Assembly: GCA_030789695.1 (NCBI GenBank)
Contig: CM061142.1
Coordinates: 149,565,266-149,629,265 of the forward strand
Direction of reading: 5' to 3'
Length of the DNA stretch: 64,000 bases
Origin: Scilla litardierei
Taxonomy: Eukaryota; Streptophyta; Magnoliopsida; Asparagales; Asparagaceae
The notes beneath the pieces are model-generated. The model was not told where the DNA came from, made no database searches, and was given only the letters and a program-made list of their open reading frames with translations. The translations under genes were made by a program, and so were the position numbers. Below, one piece after another: positions 31,288 to 43,901 of the stretch (position 1 is its first letter; every line of letters begins with the position of its first letter).

Positions 31288-33714
31288 TGTCACGCCCCGC
31301 TTCCCAAAAACATGGAGGCGAAGCGTGAGAAGGTCCGCACGGACTTGAAGCTGCAAAGCCGCAAGTCCGATAAGCGTCAAATAAAACGAAGTAGCAGGTC
31401 CCTGTAATGTGACTCAGAACAACAATAATAATAATAGCAAAAGAGACGAATAATATAGCATTTATTCAACTCATAGTCCAACAAAAATCCACAACCAGAA
31501 ATGCCACCAGGCAACAAAAGAGTCAAAAGTACCAGGCCTAGCATGGCCAAAAGAATCTAACAAAACGGTGCTACTCACCGACAACCACAGCTAATAAAAG
31601 AAAAGTACGGAAGATCTCTAAGATTGATCACCGGTGTCCTTGTATCCCACGTCACCAACAGGTTCGGGCACGAACTCCACGTACTCGTCGCCCTCCGTAA
31701 CTGTCTCTGGCTCAGCAACTAACATGCGTCACCCAAAGAGAAGGGGCACATGTCAGCAAGTCTAAAAATACTTGTGCAAGGAAACTATAAAAGGAAACAA
31801 CCTAGCAGTTCTAAAGTAAAGTATGACAACTATGAAAGTAAAGCAACCTAGCAGTTCTAAAGTAAAGTATGTCATGATATAGCATGGCAAATGACATGGC
31901 AAGGCAAGTAAACAAGTAAAAGACAAGTACTGGAATTGTAATCACGTCGTGCACAGAGATTCCGCCCTTTGGCTAGAGTGTCTTTACGGGCCAACTCTTA
32001 CGCTCAAGTGATCGTTTATCTCTACCCCTCCACGTGTGTCGAGCCATGGCATTACCCCCGAACACGGAATGCTCGCTTCTGGATCACGAGCCAAGAAGTG
32101 TTTTTAACACGGATGGCATAGGGTTATGCCTGTATAACGGGTGCCTAGCCGGTAACATGGAAACGCGGATTTGGTACATGTAGTGTAGCGTGTGCTACGA
32201 TGCAAGTTTAACTAGGATGACATGTAAGATGCAATGCATGGCAGTTTACAATTCAAATGCGTACAGTTAAGGAATTTAAACATGGCAGATATCTATGCAT
32301 GAATGATATGGCAAGGTGTCAGATCTAGCTTCGTTGTCAAGCTAGATCTCAAAGTTGCGCCTAGATCGCTATCATTTCACGATCTAGTCTCTTTCACGCT
32401 AGTACAAGAATTGGCCTAAAAACATGGCCTAAAGAAGGGTTGGCAAGTTTAACTTGCCTAGTACCGAATTGTTGATCGACGTGAGTAACGAGAACGATGT
32501 CCTACGGTAGATGAATTCGCTGTTTATGGCAAAATAAAGATTAGACAGAAGTTCTAAATCGTTTTGCATTGAAATCCTATGTCTAATAATCCATTTTTAA
32601 TTTAGGGTTTCTAATTTACGGTGTGGGTTAAAAGCGATTAAGTGATTAAAGTTACTAACCGTAGAGTAGCGAAAGGAAGACACCAAAACAGATCGTGTTT
32701 TGGCGACGAAGAACAATCCCGGGAAGCTACGGCCGAAAAACGAGATCTCGGCGACCTAGATCGGTAATCGGCGCAAGATACGGCGAGCAAGAACCTCCGA
32801 GGATGAAGGAAATGATTTGGGAAGGTTGGGGATGATTTGTGAATGATCTTGGCTCAGAAAGAATGAATGAAGAATGAAGGAATAGACGGATAAAATGGCG
32901 GCTGGAAAATAGATCTAGGGTTTCGGGGTCAACTAGTCGGTCAAAGAAGAGTGGTGGACCGACTAGTTTAAGAACTAGTCGGTCGGTCGTCTAACGTAGA
33001 CCGACTAAATGGCAAACCGAGAATAGGGTTTTGGTACAGGTCGACTACATTAGTCGGTCAAAGAACAACTGGTGACCGACTAGTTTAAGAACTAGTCGGT
33101 CGGTCGACCAACATTGACCGACTAAAAGATCAACCCAAAAACTTTCGAAGAAAAACTGAACATAGAACTAGTCGGTTGAAGAGCAACTCTTAACCGACTA
33201 AAAAGAAAGATTATACAAGAATTAGTCGGTTGAAGAACAATAGCTGACCGACTAGTTTGCAACCTAGTTGGTCGGAAATCGTTCTTAGACCGACTAACGA
33301 CAAACAGTAACTCTACTGTTCAGTGAAACTCAGAATTGGTCGGTCTGAGTACAATGCTTGACCGACTAGTTTGAGAACTAGTCGGTCGAAGGTTGAACTT
33401 AGACCGACTAACGACAAACAGTAACTCAGCTATTTTTAATACATTGAACTAGTCAGTCCATGAAGGATTACCGACCGACTAGATCTCATTCTAGTCGGTT
33501 GGTTCTCCTTCGTGAACCAACTAAGATGCACCAGAAGTGCCGAAACGAAGCGCGGAGCTTCGGGAAAGATTCTATGGCTTCTAGGATCGTTCTAACTCTA
33601 GATTTACGGCGTTATTTAAGCTAAAATGTGAGGATTCAACCGATGAAAACATACAAGGAAGGGAAATTCAATATTATTCATATAAAATTTTTATTACAAA
33701 CACCGGTTGTTACA
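31288..33714 (-). repeat. 3' LTR of element B
   Basis: Adjoins the polypurine tract on its right. It contains the palindrome array at 32932-33523. No clear TATA box was seen just downstream of the array; the nearest AT-rich pieces are CTATTTTCC and CATTTTATCC. Confidence 0.95.
32932..33523. repeat. TAGTCGGTC palindrome array in the 3' LTR of B
   Basis: Longer than in A: about eleven arm pairs with the same boxes and linker (CGACAAACAGTAACTC). One pair has only a single hairpin, TAGTCGGTTGAAGAG..CTTAACCGACTA, suggesting unit loss or gain. Confidence 0.92.
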
Positions 33715-33728
33715 TCCTCCCCACCTTA
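33715..33728 (-). promoter_or_regulatory. Polypurine tract of element B
   Basis: Minus strand AAGGTGGGGAGGA directly before the 3' LTR. Confidence 0.85.
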
Positions 33729-33760
33729 AGAAAAAATCCGCCCTCGAAATTTCCTAACAC

Positions 33761-36700
33761 TCACGTGTCAGGGAACAAAAGTGGGTAGCGCTCACGTATC
33801 TCATCTTCCCTCTCACAAGTATACTCTCCTGGCGAGCCGTGTCGTCACATCACCCTCACAAGATTTACGGTCTTGTTCCGAAGTGACTTCTGACGCCTGT
33901 CCAAAATCTGAACTGGTAGCTGGTCATACGTCAGATCAGGGCGAACGGTGATCTCCGAGAAATCCACAGCGTGAGACGGATCGCTAACATAACGACGAAG
34001 CTGCGACACATGGAAGACGTCGTGAACTCCAACCAAAGATGGCGGCAAGGCTAAGCAGTAGGCTACCTCGCCAACCCTCTCCAGGACGTCAAATGGTCCA
34101 ATGTATCTCAGGCTCAGCTTCCCGCGCTTCCCAAAGCGAATCACTCCTCGATTCCGGGAAATCTTCAGAAACACGTGGTCACCAGGCTGAAACTCCAACG
34201 GACGCCGCTTCGCATCAGCCCAATGCTTAAAACGGTCATGAGCAATCCTCAGCCGCTCCCGAATGTTTTTGACAACATCCACAGCCTCCACGGTCATCTC
34301 AGGTCCCAACAGCTCCTGATCTCCAACGTCATCCCAACTCAGTGGCGATCGACATTTCCTTCCGTATAGCGCAGCGAATGGTGCCATGCCAATACTCGCC
34401 TGGAAGCTGTTATTATAAGAGAACTTCACCAGGTGTAGATGGTCCTCCCACGAACCCTTAAAATCCAACATACACGCCCTCAGCATGTCCTCCAAGATCT
34501 GAATCGTCCTCTCGGACTGGCCATCCGTCTGCGGATGGTACGCCGTGATGAAACTCAGACTCGTACCCAAACTCCTCTGCAGACTCTGCCAGAACTGAGA
34601 CGTGAATCTCGTGTCTCTGTCCGACACGATACTCACAGGGACTCCGTGCAGTCGAACGATCTCCTGCACGAACACGTTACATCACTAGCTATTCTAGGAA
34701 AGGAAATGAAAATGGAAAGTAAAAGAGTTTACCTCCATATATCTCCTCGCCAGCGCCTCAGTGGACTGTCCTACTCGGAACGGAATAAAGTGTGCGGATT
34801 TGGTCAATCGGTCTACGATCACCCAAATCGCGTCATTCTGCTTCGGACTCCGAGGTAGTCCAGTCACGAAGTCCATAGTGATGTGTTGCCACTTCCACTC
34901 CGGAATCGGAAGCGGTTGTAGCAACCCTGCCGTACGCTGATGCTCCGCTTTAACCTGCTGGCAAACCAAGCACTTGGCCACGCTCCGAGCCACGCTCCTC
35001 TTCATCCCATGCCACCAGAAATTCAAACGAAGATCCTTGTACATCTTGGTCCCACCAGGATGCACAGAATACGGCGAACTGTGTACCTCCACCAACAGCT
35101 CCTCTCTGATATCTCCTGTAGGCACACACAACCTGGCTCCAAACCTCAGCAAGCCATCCTCGTGAATCACGAAATCAGTCCGCAGACCCGCTTCCACCAT
35201 CTCTCGAATCTTTACCAACTTCGGATCACCACTCTGCCAAGCCTTGATCCGATCCACGATCGTCGACTGTATCTGCATTCACATCAACGAAGAAGTCTCT
35301 CTAGGCAGAATCACATCAACTCCAGACTCGCAAAAATCCTGTTGCATCTCCACTGCGAAGTCAACAACATCACCGCCGGAAGCCTACTCAACGCATCAGG
35401 AACCACATTCACTTTACCCGGGTGATACTGTAACTCGATCTCATAGTCCGCCATGAGCTCCAACCACCGACGTTGTCGCATGTTGAGCTCCTTCTGCGTG
35501 AAAATGTACTTCAAGCTTTTGTGATCGGTGAAAATCTTCACTTTCTCACTCAGCAAGAAGTGCCTCCAAATCTTCAGCGCAAACACAACAGCAGCCAACT
35601 CCAAATCATGCGTCGGGTAATTCTTCTCATGAGCCTTAAGCTGACGAGAAGCATACGCGACCACGTGCCCATGCTGATGCAACACACATCCAAGACCTTT
35701 GCCAGAAGCATCGCAAAAGATCTCGAATCCTCCACTCCGGTCGGGCACAGCAAGAACAGGGGCGGACATCAACCGCTCCTTCAGAACACCAAAATCTTCC
35801 TCACATCCAACGGACCAATCAAAAGATACATCCTTCCGCGTCAACCTGGTCATCGGCTCGGCAATACGGGAGAAATCCTTGATGAATCGCCGGTAATAAC
35901 CTGCAAGTCCAAGGAAACTCCGGATCTCAGACGCTGACTGCGGAACAGGCCATTCTCTGATAGCCCGAATCTTCTCGGGAACCACCGAAATCCCATCACC
36001 AGTCAACACATGCCCTAGAAAAGCCACTCTATCCAGCCAGAACTCGCACTTCGAATACTTGGCATACAACCGATGCCTCCTCAGAATTTCCAATACCGTC
36101 CTCAAGGGCAACGCATGCTCTTCCTTTGACTTAGAATAGATCAAAATGTCGTCAATGAAGATAACGACAAACTTATCTAGATAGTCATAGAAGATCAAGT
36201 TCATCAGGTTCATAAATACTGCGGGCGCGTTGGTCACACCAAAAGGCATAACCACGAACTCGTAGTGACCATACTTCGTCCTGAAAGCCGTCTTCGGAAT
36301 ATCCTCTTTCCTCACCTTCGGCTGGTGATATCCACTCCTCAGGTCCAATTTGGAGAATACCCTCGATCCTCCCAGCTGATCAAAAATATCATCAATCCGT
36401 GGCAATGGGTACTTATTCTTCACAGTCACCGCATTCAGCCCTCGATAATCCACGCACATGCGATGCGAACCGTCCTTCTTCTTCACCAGCAGGACCGGTG
36501 CTCCCCACGGAGACACACTGGGATTAATGTAACCCTTCCGCAAAAGCTCATCCAGCTGCTTCCGCAACTCCTCCAATTCCGCCGGAGCCATACGGTAAGG
36601 TGCCTTTGAAATGGGCTGCGCTCCCAAAATCAGGTCAATAGAAAATTCCAGAGCTCGATCGGGCGGCAGACCAGACATCTCCTCGGGGAAGACGTCATCA

Positions 36701-37151
36701 TAATCACGCACTACAGCAGGCCTACCCTGCTCCATCAGCATAGCCACAGCCTCCACCGGCTTGGCCCGAAACCTGACCGGACCAAGCGAACTGCTACCAC
36801 GGCTGAACTCAAACACAGGATGTCCAGGAATCTCGAACACCACCTTCTTCCTCCGACAGTTGATCGTAGCATAGAAGCTCGCAAGCCAATACATCCCAAG
36901 CACTGCATCGTAATTGATGATGTCGTGGACAATAAAGTCAGCATACAGCTCGTGTCCACAGACCACCAACGGGCAAGAATTGCACCCACGATGCACCGAA
37001 ATCACACCATTCCCTGTGACGATGTTCCAACTCTGGGGAAGAGAGGAAGTCGACAAGGAATGCCTCTCCACGAAGCTCCGAGAAATGATGCACATGGATG
37101 CACCAGAGTCAAAGAGAACTCATGCAGGAAAAGCGCAGACCAAAATCACAC
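33761..37151 (-). pseudogene. Ty3/gypsy Pol of element B
   Basis: Begins at the predicted acceptor. The protease carries TGA at 37120-37122 where relatives have CGA, just before LFDSGA. From 37095 a 594-codon frame holds reverse transcriptase ([13 protein letters not shown]), RNase H (FCDASG, FTDHKS) and the connection [12 protein letters not shown], and then loses frame near 35340 by a one-base deletion. The integrase continues at 35278 with the zinc region ([22 protein letters not shown]) and MDFVTGLPRS. After the integrase intron come VSDRDT and GQSERT, so the DDE residues are present. Near the end TGA replaces TGG in VRVMW (33845-33847); the frame is readable to 33761. Confidence 0.92.
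34664..34732 (-). other. Predicted 69-nt integrase intron in element B
   Basis: Donor ATGGAG/GTAAAC, T-rich middle, acceptor TCGTGCAG/GAGATC. Joining restores RYME-EIVRLHG. Unspliced RNA meets a stop inside the intron before the second catalytic Asp. Confidence 0.68.
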
Positions 37152-37263
37152 CTAACAGACAGTCTAACAATCAAATTCTATTCTAGCAATCAAACATATG
37201 CAAACAACTAACATATCTAACAACCAAACTAACTAAGAAAGAAACAGCTAGATAGAAATTTAC
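37152..37263 (-). other. Predicted 112-nt gag-pol intron in element B
   Basis: Donor ATCGCAG/GTAAAT and acceptor CTGTTAG/GTGTGA. Joining gives EVIAG-VILVC in frame, as in A. Confidence 0.63.
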
Positions 37264-38395
37264 CTGCGATAACCTCATCCAGCGTCTCGGTCTCAGCAGC
37301 AGTCATCAGAAACGCCTGTCGCCTCGGCTGGACAGCCTGCTGAAAAGCATGCCTCTGAGGAACTAGAGGCGCTCCACATCCAGCAGGAATAGGTGCCCTC
37401 TGTTGCAACGGCTGAGCTGCAACAGGTGCCCTCCACGGCTGCTTCGACTTCGGACAGTCCTTCATGGTATGCGCAGGATCTCCACAAACCAGACACTGCC
37501 CCAGCATCTTCCGGCACTGCTCCTTGACATGCCCAGTCTTGCCACAGAAATTGCAAGTCTTCAAAGTAGGAGGTCCCCCGGGCCTCTTGAACTGCACAGG
37601 CTGGTTGGGCCCGTGCCCCGGTCTCACCACTGCTCTGACCTGCTCCATAGGCCTCTTCCCAGTGCCAGAAAACGGTCCCCTCTTCTGATTCACAATCCTC
37701 TCCTGCCTCTTGGCCGCAATCAGAACCTTCTGGTAAGTCTCTGCATCAGAAGAAGTGACATAGCTCTACAGATCCAAAGAAAGCCCCTGCAGAAACCTCT
37801 AGGCTCTCTCCTCAGCATCCTGCACCATCTTCGGTGCAAAACGACTCAGCCTCGTAAATTCCTGATGGTACTGGTACACCGTCAAATTCCCTTGCTTCAA
37901 ATCAATGAAGCGCTGAGCCATTTCTCTCCTGGCGGCCTTAGGAAAATATTCCTCATCAAACCTGGACTTGAAGGTAGCCCAAGTAATAGGCTCCTCCAGC
38001 AACTCCTCCTCGGCATCCCACCAGTTCCTCGCGTTGTCCTTCAGCTGTCGCTTTGCGAGATCAACCCATCCTGTCGGGTCGACCTTCGACATCTTCAGAT
38101 TGTCTTCCATGTTCCTGGTCCATTCATCTGCAGCCAGGGGTCCTTCGGTCCCGTCAAAGTAAGCGAGACCCAGCTCCCGAAATTGCTTCGCTCCGGGCTC
38201 GAAGCGAGGGGCAGCCTGAACAACCGGTGCTGCACGAGCAGGCGGAACATTCCGGACAGTCTGCAGAATTCCTTGCTGCACCTGCATCATCTGATGCATC
38301 ATCCTCAGCATCTCTCCGGCAGTGGGCTCCTGGTCCGGCTCCTGGTCGCGAGGGGGCACACCACCACCACCACGGGTATTCCGTCTCCCAGCCAT
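37264..38395 (-). pseudogene. Gag of element B with two stops
   Basis: Starts MAGRRNTRGGGGVPP at 38395, with the gag domain FDGTEGPLAADEW to FAPKMVQDAEERA. TAG at 37799-37801 and TAG at 37766-37768 stand where relatives have CAG. The frame then continues through NQKRGPFSG to two zinc knuckles, CNFCGKTGHVKEQC and CLVCGDPAHTMKDC, and to ALDEVIAG-like sequence at the splice donor. Apart from the two point stops it is collinear with Gag of A. Confidence 0.92.
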
Positions 38396-39917
38396 CTATT
38401 GACACAGGAAAACGAAACAGATCAGACTCTTAGCCAAAGGCACGGTGTTGAATTTTTGTTAATTGAACTTTCTATAATTCTTATTGTTATTCTGATTAAG
38501 TCACAGTTACAGAAAATAGGACCTGCATTGGCCACCAAAGAAACATGTCACGCCCCGCTTCCCAAAAACATGGAGGCGAAGCGTGAGAAGGTCCGCACGG
38601 ACTTGAAGCTGCAAAGCCGTAAGTCCGATAAGCGTCAAATAAAACGAAGTAGCAGGTCCCTGTAATGTGACTCAGAACAACAATAATAATAATAGCAAAA
38701 GAGACGAATAATATAGCATTTATTCAACTCATAGTCCAACAAAAATCCACAACCAGAAATGCCACCAGGCAACAAAAGAGTCAAAAGTACCAGGCCTAGC
38801 ATGGCCAAAAGAATCTAACAAAACGGTGCTACTCACCGACAACCACAGCTAATAAAAGAAAAGTACGGAAGATCTCTAAGATTGATCACCGGTGTCCTCG
38901 TACCCCACATCACCAACAGGTTCGGGCACGAACTCCATGTACTCGTCGCCCTCCGCAACTGTCTCTGGCTCAGCAACTAACATGCGTCACCCAAAGAGAA
39001 GGGGCACATGTCAGCAAGTCTAAAAATACTTGTGCAAGGAAACTATAAAAGGAAACAACCTAGCAGTTCTAAAGTAAAGTATGACAACTATGAAAGTAAA
39101 GCAACCTAGCAGTTCTAAAGTAAAGTATGTCATGATATAGCATGGCAAATGACATGGCAAGGCAAGTAAACAAGTAAAAGACAAGTACTGGAATTGTAAT
39201 CACGTCGTGCACAGAGATTCCGCCCTTTGGCTAGAGTGGCTGTACGGGCCAACTCTTACGCTCAAGTGATCGTTTATCCCTACCCCTCCACGTGTGTCGA
39301 GCCATGGCATTACCCCCGAACACGGAATGCTCGCTTCTGGATCACGAGCCAGGAAGTGTTTTTAACACGGATGGCGTAGGGTTATGCCCGCATAACGGGT
39401 GCCTAGCCGGTAACACGAAAACGCGGATTTGGTACATGTAGTGTAGCGTGTGCTACGATGCAAGTTTAACTAGGATGACATGTAAGATGCAATGCATGGC
39501 AGTTAACAATTCAAATGCGTACAGTTAAGGAATTTAAACATGGCAGATATCTATGCATGAATGATATGGCAAGGTTTCGGATCTAGCTTCGTTGTCAAGC
39601 TAGATCTCAAAGTTGCGCCTAGATCGCTATCATTTCACGATCTAGTCTCTTTCACGCTAGTACAAGAATTGGCCTAAAAACATGGCCTAAAGAAGGGTTG
39701 GCAAGTTTCACTTGCCTGGTACCGAATTGTTGATCGACGTGAGTAACGAGAACGATGTCCTATGGTAGATGAATTCGCTGTTTATGGCAAAATAAAGATT
39801 AGACGGAAGTTCTAAATCGTTTTGCATTGAAATCCTATGTCTAATAATCCATTTTTAATTTAGGGTTTCTAATTTACGGTGTGGGTTAAAAGCGATTAAG
39901 GGATTAAAGTTACTAAC
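38396..39917 (-). other. Predicted 1522-nt leader intron of element B
   Basis: Donor CTCTACG/GTTAGTAAC in the 5' LTR; acceptor TTTTCCTGTGTCAATAG directly before the gag ATG; branch-like TCTGAT upstream. The length is nearly the same as in A although the LTR sequences differ strongly. Confidence 0.5.
38498..38672 (-). promoter_or_regulatory. U5-leader stem and primer region of element B
   Basis: Leader arm at 38498-38526 (AGTCACAGTTACAG..GGACCTGC) pairs with LTR arm at 38652-38672 (GCAGGTCC, CTGTAA, GTGACT) with bulges. The pairing is longer than in A. The putative primer site is TTGGTGGCCAATGCAGG, next to the LTR end at 38546. Confidence 0.6.
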
Positions 39918-40973
39918 CGTAGAGTAGCGAAAGGAAGACACCAAAACAGATCGTGTTTTGGCGACGAAGAATAATCCCGGGAAGCTATGGCCGAAAAACG
40001 AGATCTCGGCGACCTAGATCGGTATCTGGCGTAAGATACGGCGAGAAATAACCTCCGAGGATGAAAGAAATGTTTTGGGGAAGATTAGGGATGATTTGTG
40101 AATGATCTTGGCTCAGAAAGAATGAATGAAGAATGAAGGAATAGACGGATAAAATGGCGGCTGGAAAATAGATCTAGGGTTTCGGGGTCAACTAGTCGGT
40201 CAAAGAAGAGTGGTGGACCGACTAGTTTAAGAACTAGTCGGTCGGTCGTCTAACGTAGACCGACTAAATGGCAAACCGAGAATAGGGTTTTAGTACAGGT
40301 CGACTACATTAGTCGGTCAAAGAACAACTGGTGACCGACTAGTTTAAGAACTAGTCGGTCGGTCGACCAACATTGACCGACTAAAAGATCAACCCAAAAA
40401 CTTTCGAAGAAAAACTGAACATAGAACTAGTCGGTTGAAGAGCAACTCTTAACCGACTAAAAAGAAAGATTATACAAGAATTAGTCGGTTGAAGAACAAT
40501 AGCTGACCGACTAGTTTGCAACCTAGTCGGTCGGAAATCGTTCTTAGACCGACTAACGACAAACAGTAACTCTACTGTTCAGTGAAACTCAGAATTGGTC
40601 GGTCTGAGTACAATGCTTGACCAACTAGTTTGAGAACTAATCGGTCGAAGGTTGAACTTAGACCGACTAACGACAAATAGTAACTCAGCTATTTTTAATA
40701 CGTTGCACTAGTCGGTCCATGAAGGATTGCCGACCGACTAGATCTCATTCTAGTCGGTTGGTTCTCCTTCGTGAACCAACTAAGATGCATCAGAAGTGCC
40801 GAAACGAAGCGCAGAGCTTCGGGAAAGATTCTATGGCTTCTAGGATCGTTCTAACTCTAGAATTACGGCGTTATTTAAGCTAAAATGTGAGGATTCAACC
40901 GAGGAAAACATACAAGGAAGGGAAATTCAATATTATTCATATAAAATTTTTATTACAAACACCGGTTGTTACA
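38546..40973 (-). repeat. 5' LTR of element B
   Basis: 2428 bases, matching the 3' LTR. It adjoins the leader and carries the array at 40191-40782. Confidence 0.95.
40191..40782. repeat. TAGTCGGTC palindrome array in the 5' LTR of B
   Basis: Same arrangement as the 3' copy with several single-base changes inside boxes (for example GACCAACTAG, TAATCGGTC). Confidence 0.92.
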
Positions 40974-41632
40974 TCTGGCGCACCCCATGGTGAAACACTT
41001 GGCTGAATGAGACCACGCTCTGACAAATCCTTCATCTAACTACAAAGCTCTGCTAACTCTGGAGGAACCATATGGTATGAGGCCTTTGCAATCAGTTGAG
41101 TGGTTGGATTCAGATCAATGTGAACTCCAAAGATCTATCCAGAGGAAGTCCATAGATATCGTCCGGGAAGACATCAGGAAATTCCCAAAATACCCTTGGC
41201 AATACAGGTTCAGCTTCCATCTCCATCATCACTTCTACTGGGCTAGCCTTAAACTTCAACGGTCCAAGGGAACTACTACCACTAAGAAATTCAAACGCTG
41301 GATGATCAGTAATCTGAAATACTATCTTCCCGAGTCTACAATCTATGGTGGCATAGAACATCCCTAACCAATCCATTCCAAACACTGCTTCAAAATGAGG
41401 CATCTCCATCACTAAGAAATCTGCATACAATATACGTCCACAAATCTCCAAGGACATTGTTGGTATTCTGAAGAATTGCGGATCACTCCACTCCCTATAT
41501 GGATATTCCAACTAGAAGCAAAGAAATCTACTATTAAATAATTCCTAGTCACAAACTGTTGAGACAGGAAGCAATGTGATGCTCATGAATCAAAAAGTGA
41601 CAAGGCAGGAAAGGAAGTAACTCTAATAACAC
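40974..41632 (-). pseudogene. Ty3/gypsy protease and RT start of element E
   Basis: Starts at the predicted acceptor. The minus strand reads TSFPALSLFDS then TGA where Gly of the DSGA active site is expected, so the protease is dead. The frame 41511-41110 continues with [23 protein letters not shown] and LPRVFWEFPDVFPDDIYGLP, the usual segment between protease and reverse transcriptase. It stops after ALD-type sequence and the reverse transcriptase is then cut by B. Confidence 0.82.
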
Positions 41633-41746
41633 CTAAGAGAAATAATACAAACTAACATAAGAGTCTAAACATCCTAATCACAGAAACAATTATAACATAC
41701 TATAATAGAACTAAGAAAGCATTCATTACTGAAAATAAATGGGTAC
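41633..41746 (-). other. Predicted 114-nt gag-pol intron in element E
   Basis: Donor ATCACTG/GTACCC and acceptor CTCTTAG/GTGTTA. Joining gives RVITG-VIRV in frame, matching the VITG junction of A and C although the intron sequences differ. Confidence 0.6.
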
Positions 41747-41925
41747 CAGTGATAACTCGACAGGTGTCCTCTGCCTCAACAGCTGACACGGTAAAAGCCT
41801 GACGCCTCGGTGCCGCTCTCCTCAGGGTCTGCTGCTGCTGGGGAGGTCTAGGTGGTCCTCTCAGGGTCATTGTACCCGGTGCTGGTGGAGCTGGCAGTGG
41901 AAGCCTCTGTGGAGCTGGTGGAAGG
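41747..41925 (-). pseudogene. Gag of element E, C-terminal part
   Basis: Pro- and Gln-rich end of Gag (LRGPPRPPQQQQTLRRAAP, RRQAFTVSAVEAED) running to the splice donor. It joins the part at 59531 after removal of D. RRQAF is also found at this place in A, B and C. Confidence 0.8.
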
Positions 41926-42500
41926 TGAAGGGTTTTGGCGGGCCCTTAGGGCACAAATCCGTGCCCGTCCTAAGTCGGACGGATTATGGAAGCATAAATA
42001 GCAGCGGAAATTTTTTTGTTTATCTAATTAACATGCAGCCCTAAGGAACAAGACCCTTAACCAGGGTCTCTGCCAACTCGGGGTGGATCTGACCACCCCA
42101 AGAGGGATCTAAACTACTGCGAATAAATAAAACGAAAGCTTCTAAAAATATACCCGGAATCTTAACCCTGAGGCAGGCAAAATGTACCGCACCGTCTTTC
42201 GAGTCGCTCCCCGTCCCACGCCGAGCCACTCCTCGAACCGCTCCGCATCCCGAGGCGAGCAATCCTCGTGTCGCTGAGCCAACCACGCACCGAAGAAAGT
42301 TTCACGCGAGTGAAAGCCTTCGCCAAGATTTCGGATCCAAATCCGAACCCCTTCGTGGCTTCGCTAGACCCTTCAGGAGTAAGGCAGAAATTTAGGGGGA
42401 AGAGAAATTAATTTAAGCTTTGATCCTAGCGTGCTCCAACATTTTTGGGAGATGTTCAGATCTTGAGCTTGGGACGAGTTTGGAGGAAGGGGGAGGCCCC

Positions 42501-42512
42501 TATTTATATAGG
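42501..42512 (-). promoter_or_regulatory. TATA box of element D (3' LTR copy)
   Basis: Minus strand CCTATATAAATAGG. The 5' LTR copy lies at 58681-58692. About 330 bases separate it from the palindrome array, a wider gap than in A or C. Confidence 0.75.
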
Positions 42513-42840
42513 CGGTTAACTCTCTCCTTTTCTCCACAACTGATGTGGGACTAAAGTTTGGAGTTAATAAATTCAATTTAGTTTTCCTTTCACAAAGGCC
42601 AAACTTTCGTAAATTTTAACTCCCTCACCGTTGAGCTTCATGATTGATACAACCTATCAATTCGAAGGGCGTTCAACGGTGAACGCATATGAAAAAATGG
42701 CGAGTCAATCGGAGTTCGTTTGACCCTCCAATTGATCGTCCAAAGATCAGCACAACCGCACAAAACCACAAACAGCCAGCCGCCAAGAATTGCACGAAAA
42801 CCTAGAACGTGGGGCCACGCGGGCCCCACTTTTTTCTGCA

Positions 42841-42960
42841 TGCGTAGCGCACGCGCTGGGCACGTGCAAAGCACGTGGCCTATGCCTAGCACGTGCCCAG
42901 TGGGCCCGTGCACAGCACGCGCCTCGCGCGTGCTGTGCATGTGTCCCACGTGCACAGGCA
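42841..42960. repeat. GCACGTGC-type palindrome array, 3' LTR of D
   Basis: GC-rich run of short palindromes: GGGCACGTGC, GCACGTGG, AGCACGTGCCC, CGTGCACAGCACGCG, CCACGTGCAC. The core CACGTG is the plant G-box, a known bZIP and bHLH binding site. Open frames here are artefacts of the GC-rich repeat. Confidence 0.8.
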
Positions 42961-43387
42961 AGGGGGCCCCGCATCAGGATGCGGGCGGCCCCCTTTCGGT
43001 ATTTGCGGGCACTTAGAGCGCCTGTTGCTTGTTTTTGCAGGAAAAAACAAGCCCGCCCGACCCAATGGCCGGGCTTTAATGTGGGCCCCCCTTATCGCTA
43101 TTTAAATCAGCCTATTGGGCTGAAACGCAATGGTTTAGGGCCTTTGATTGTTTTGATCATATCTTGAGCGTTTAGCATCCGATTTGGATGCCGTTCGAAC
43201 CTAGGCTTAGACCGGGACATTCCCGTCTTACCCGTGAAATTTTTCTTGCGTTTATTTTATTAAATATTGTAGTAAACTATTTATGACACATTTAATCTGG
43301 TTTGCATCAAATGCAAAATAGTCCCTATCTAAGCTTAAATTTTCATTTACATCAAATACAAATGATCTGAGGGCATATCCCCCAACA

Positions 43388-43402
43388 TCTCCCACTTGCA
43401 CT
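43388..43402 (-). promoter_or_regulatory. Polypurine tract of element D
   Basis: Minus strand AGTGCAAGTGGGAGA adjoins the 3' LTR start TGTTGGGGG, a common copia 3' junction. Confidence 0.85.
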
Positions 43403-43901
43403 CAGGATCATTTATCTTGAATGCAGGAGATAATTGCAAATATCTTTTGCAATATTTTATCCCTTGCATCAAATGCATATTCTCTCTAATCGTTTCTACC
43501 TATTACTTGACGAAAGTCAAACTTTATTGAGACCCTACAGCCTGACCCTTACTACAGGTTGGGCTCGAAGCCTTATACGGCAGTGACCACGAGCACAGGC
43601 TGTCGTCCCTGCCTCAGAAGCATAATTATGTGGTTGACTCATCGACATGAGAATTGTTGGAACCACCCTGACTGTGTCTGTGATGAGTTCCGCAGTTTTA
43701 GTCTCTTTGTCTAAACTATGTCATGTAGATCAAGTCTAGGGTACGGTCAAACTGTCACCCCCAATAACTTGAATCCGATTAGTTTCTAGTGATCTTTAGT
43801 CAACTAATGTTGAACTTCTTCCAACATACTCTGATCAGAGATTTTACTAAATACCAAACTAACTTTACGACACCAACTCCCATTGACCGAGAGAGACGAA
43901 T
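43403..43901 (-). other. Internal region of D, left of C
   Basis: Noncoding sequence between the D polypurine tract and the C insertion. No ORF, no known domain. The last five bases CGAAT are the C target duplication. Confidence 0.7.

Larger units (their letters stand above)
31288..40973 (-). mobile_element. Ty3/gypsy retrotransposon B, nested in E
   Basis: LTRs of 2427 and 2428 bases (TGTCACGCCCC..GGTTGTTACA) flank gag and pol. It lies inside the E reverse transcriptase: the E coding sequence continues across ACTGG (31283-31287) and TCTGG (40974-40978), a target duplication with one mismatch. The LTRs are close to identical but visibly more different than those of A, roughly one percent by eye. 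Its LTR start differs from that of A and C, so it is a separate family. Confidence 0.95.
41926..43387 (-). repeat. 3' LTR of element D
   Basis: Starts TGAAGGGTTTTGG and ends CCCCCAACA in plus reading. It contains the GC-rich GCACGTGC array at 42841-42960 and, downstream in minus reading, the TATA box at 42501-42512. Confidence 0.93.

Noticed and set aside
42720..43167. Cys/His/Arg-rich open frames in the D LTR
   Set aside because: They arise from the GC-rich GCACGTGC palindromes in several frames at once and have no family match that I recognise.
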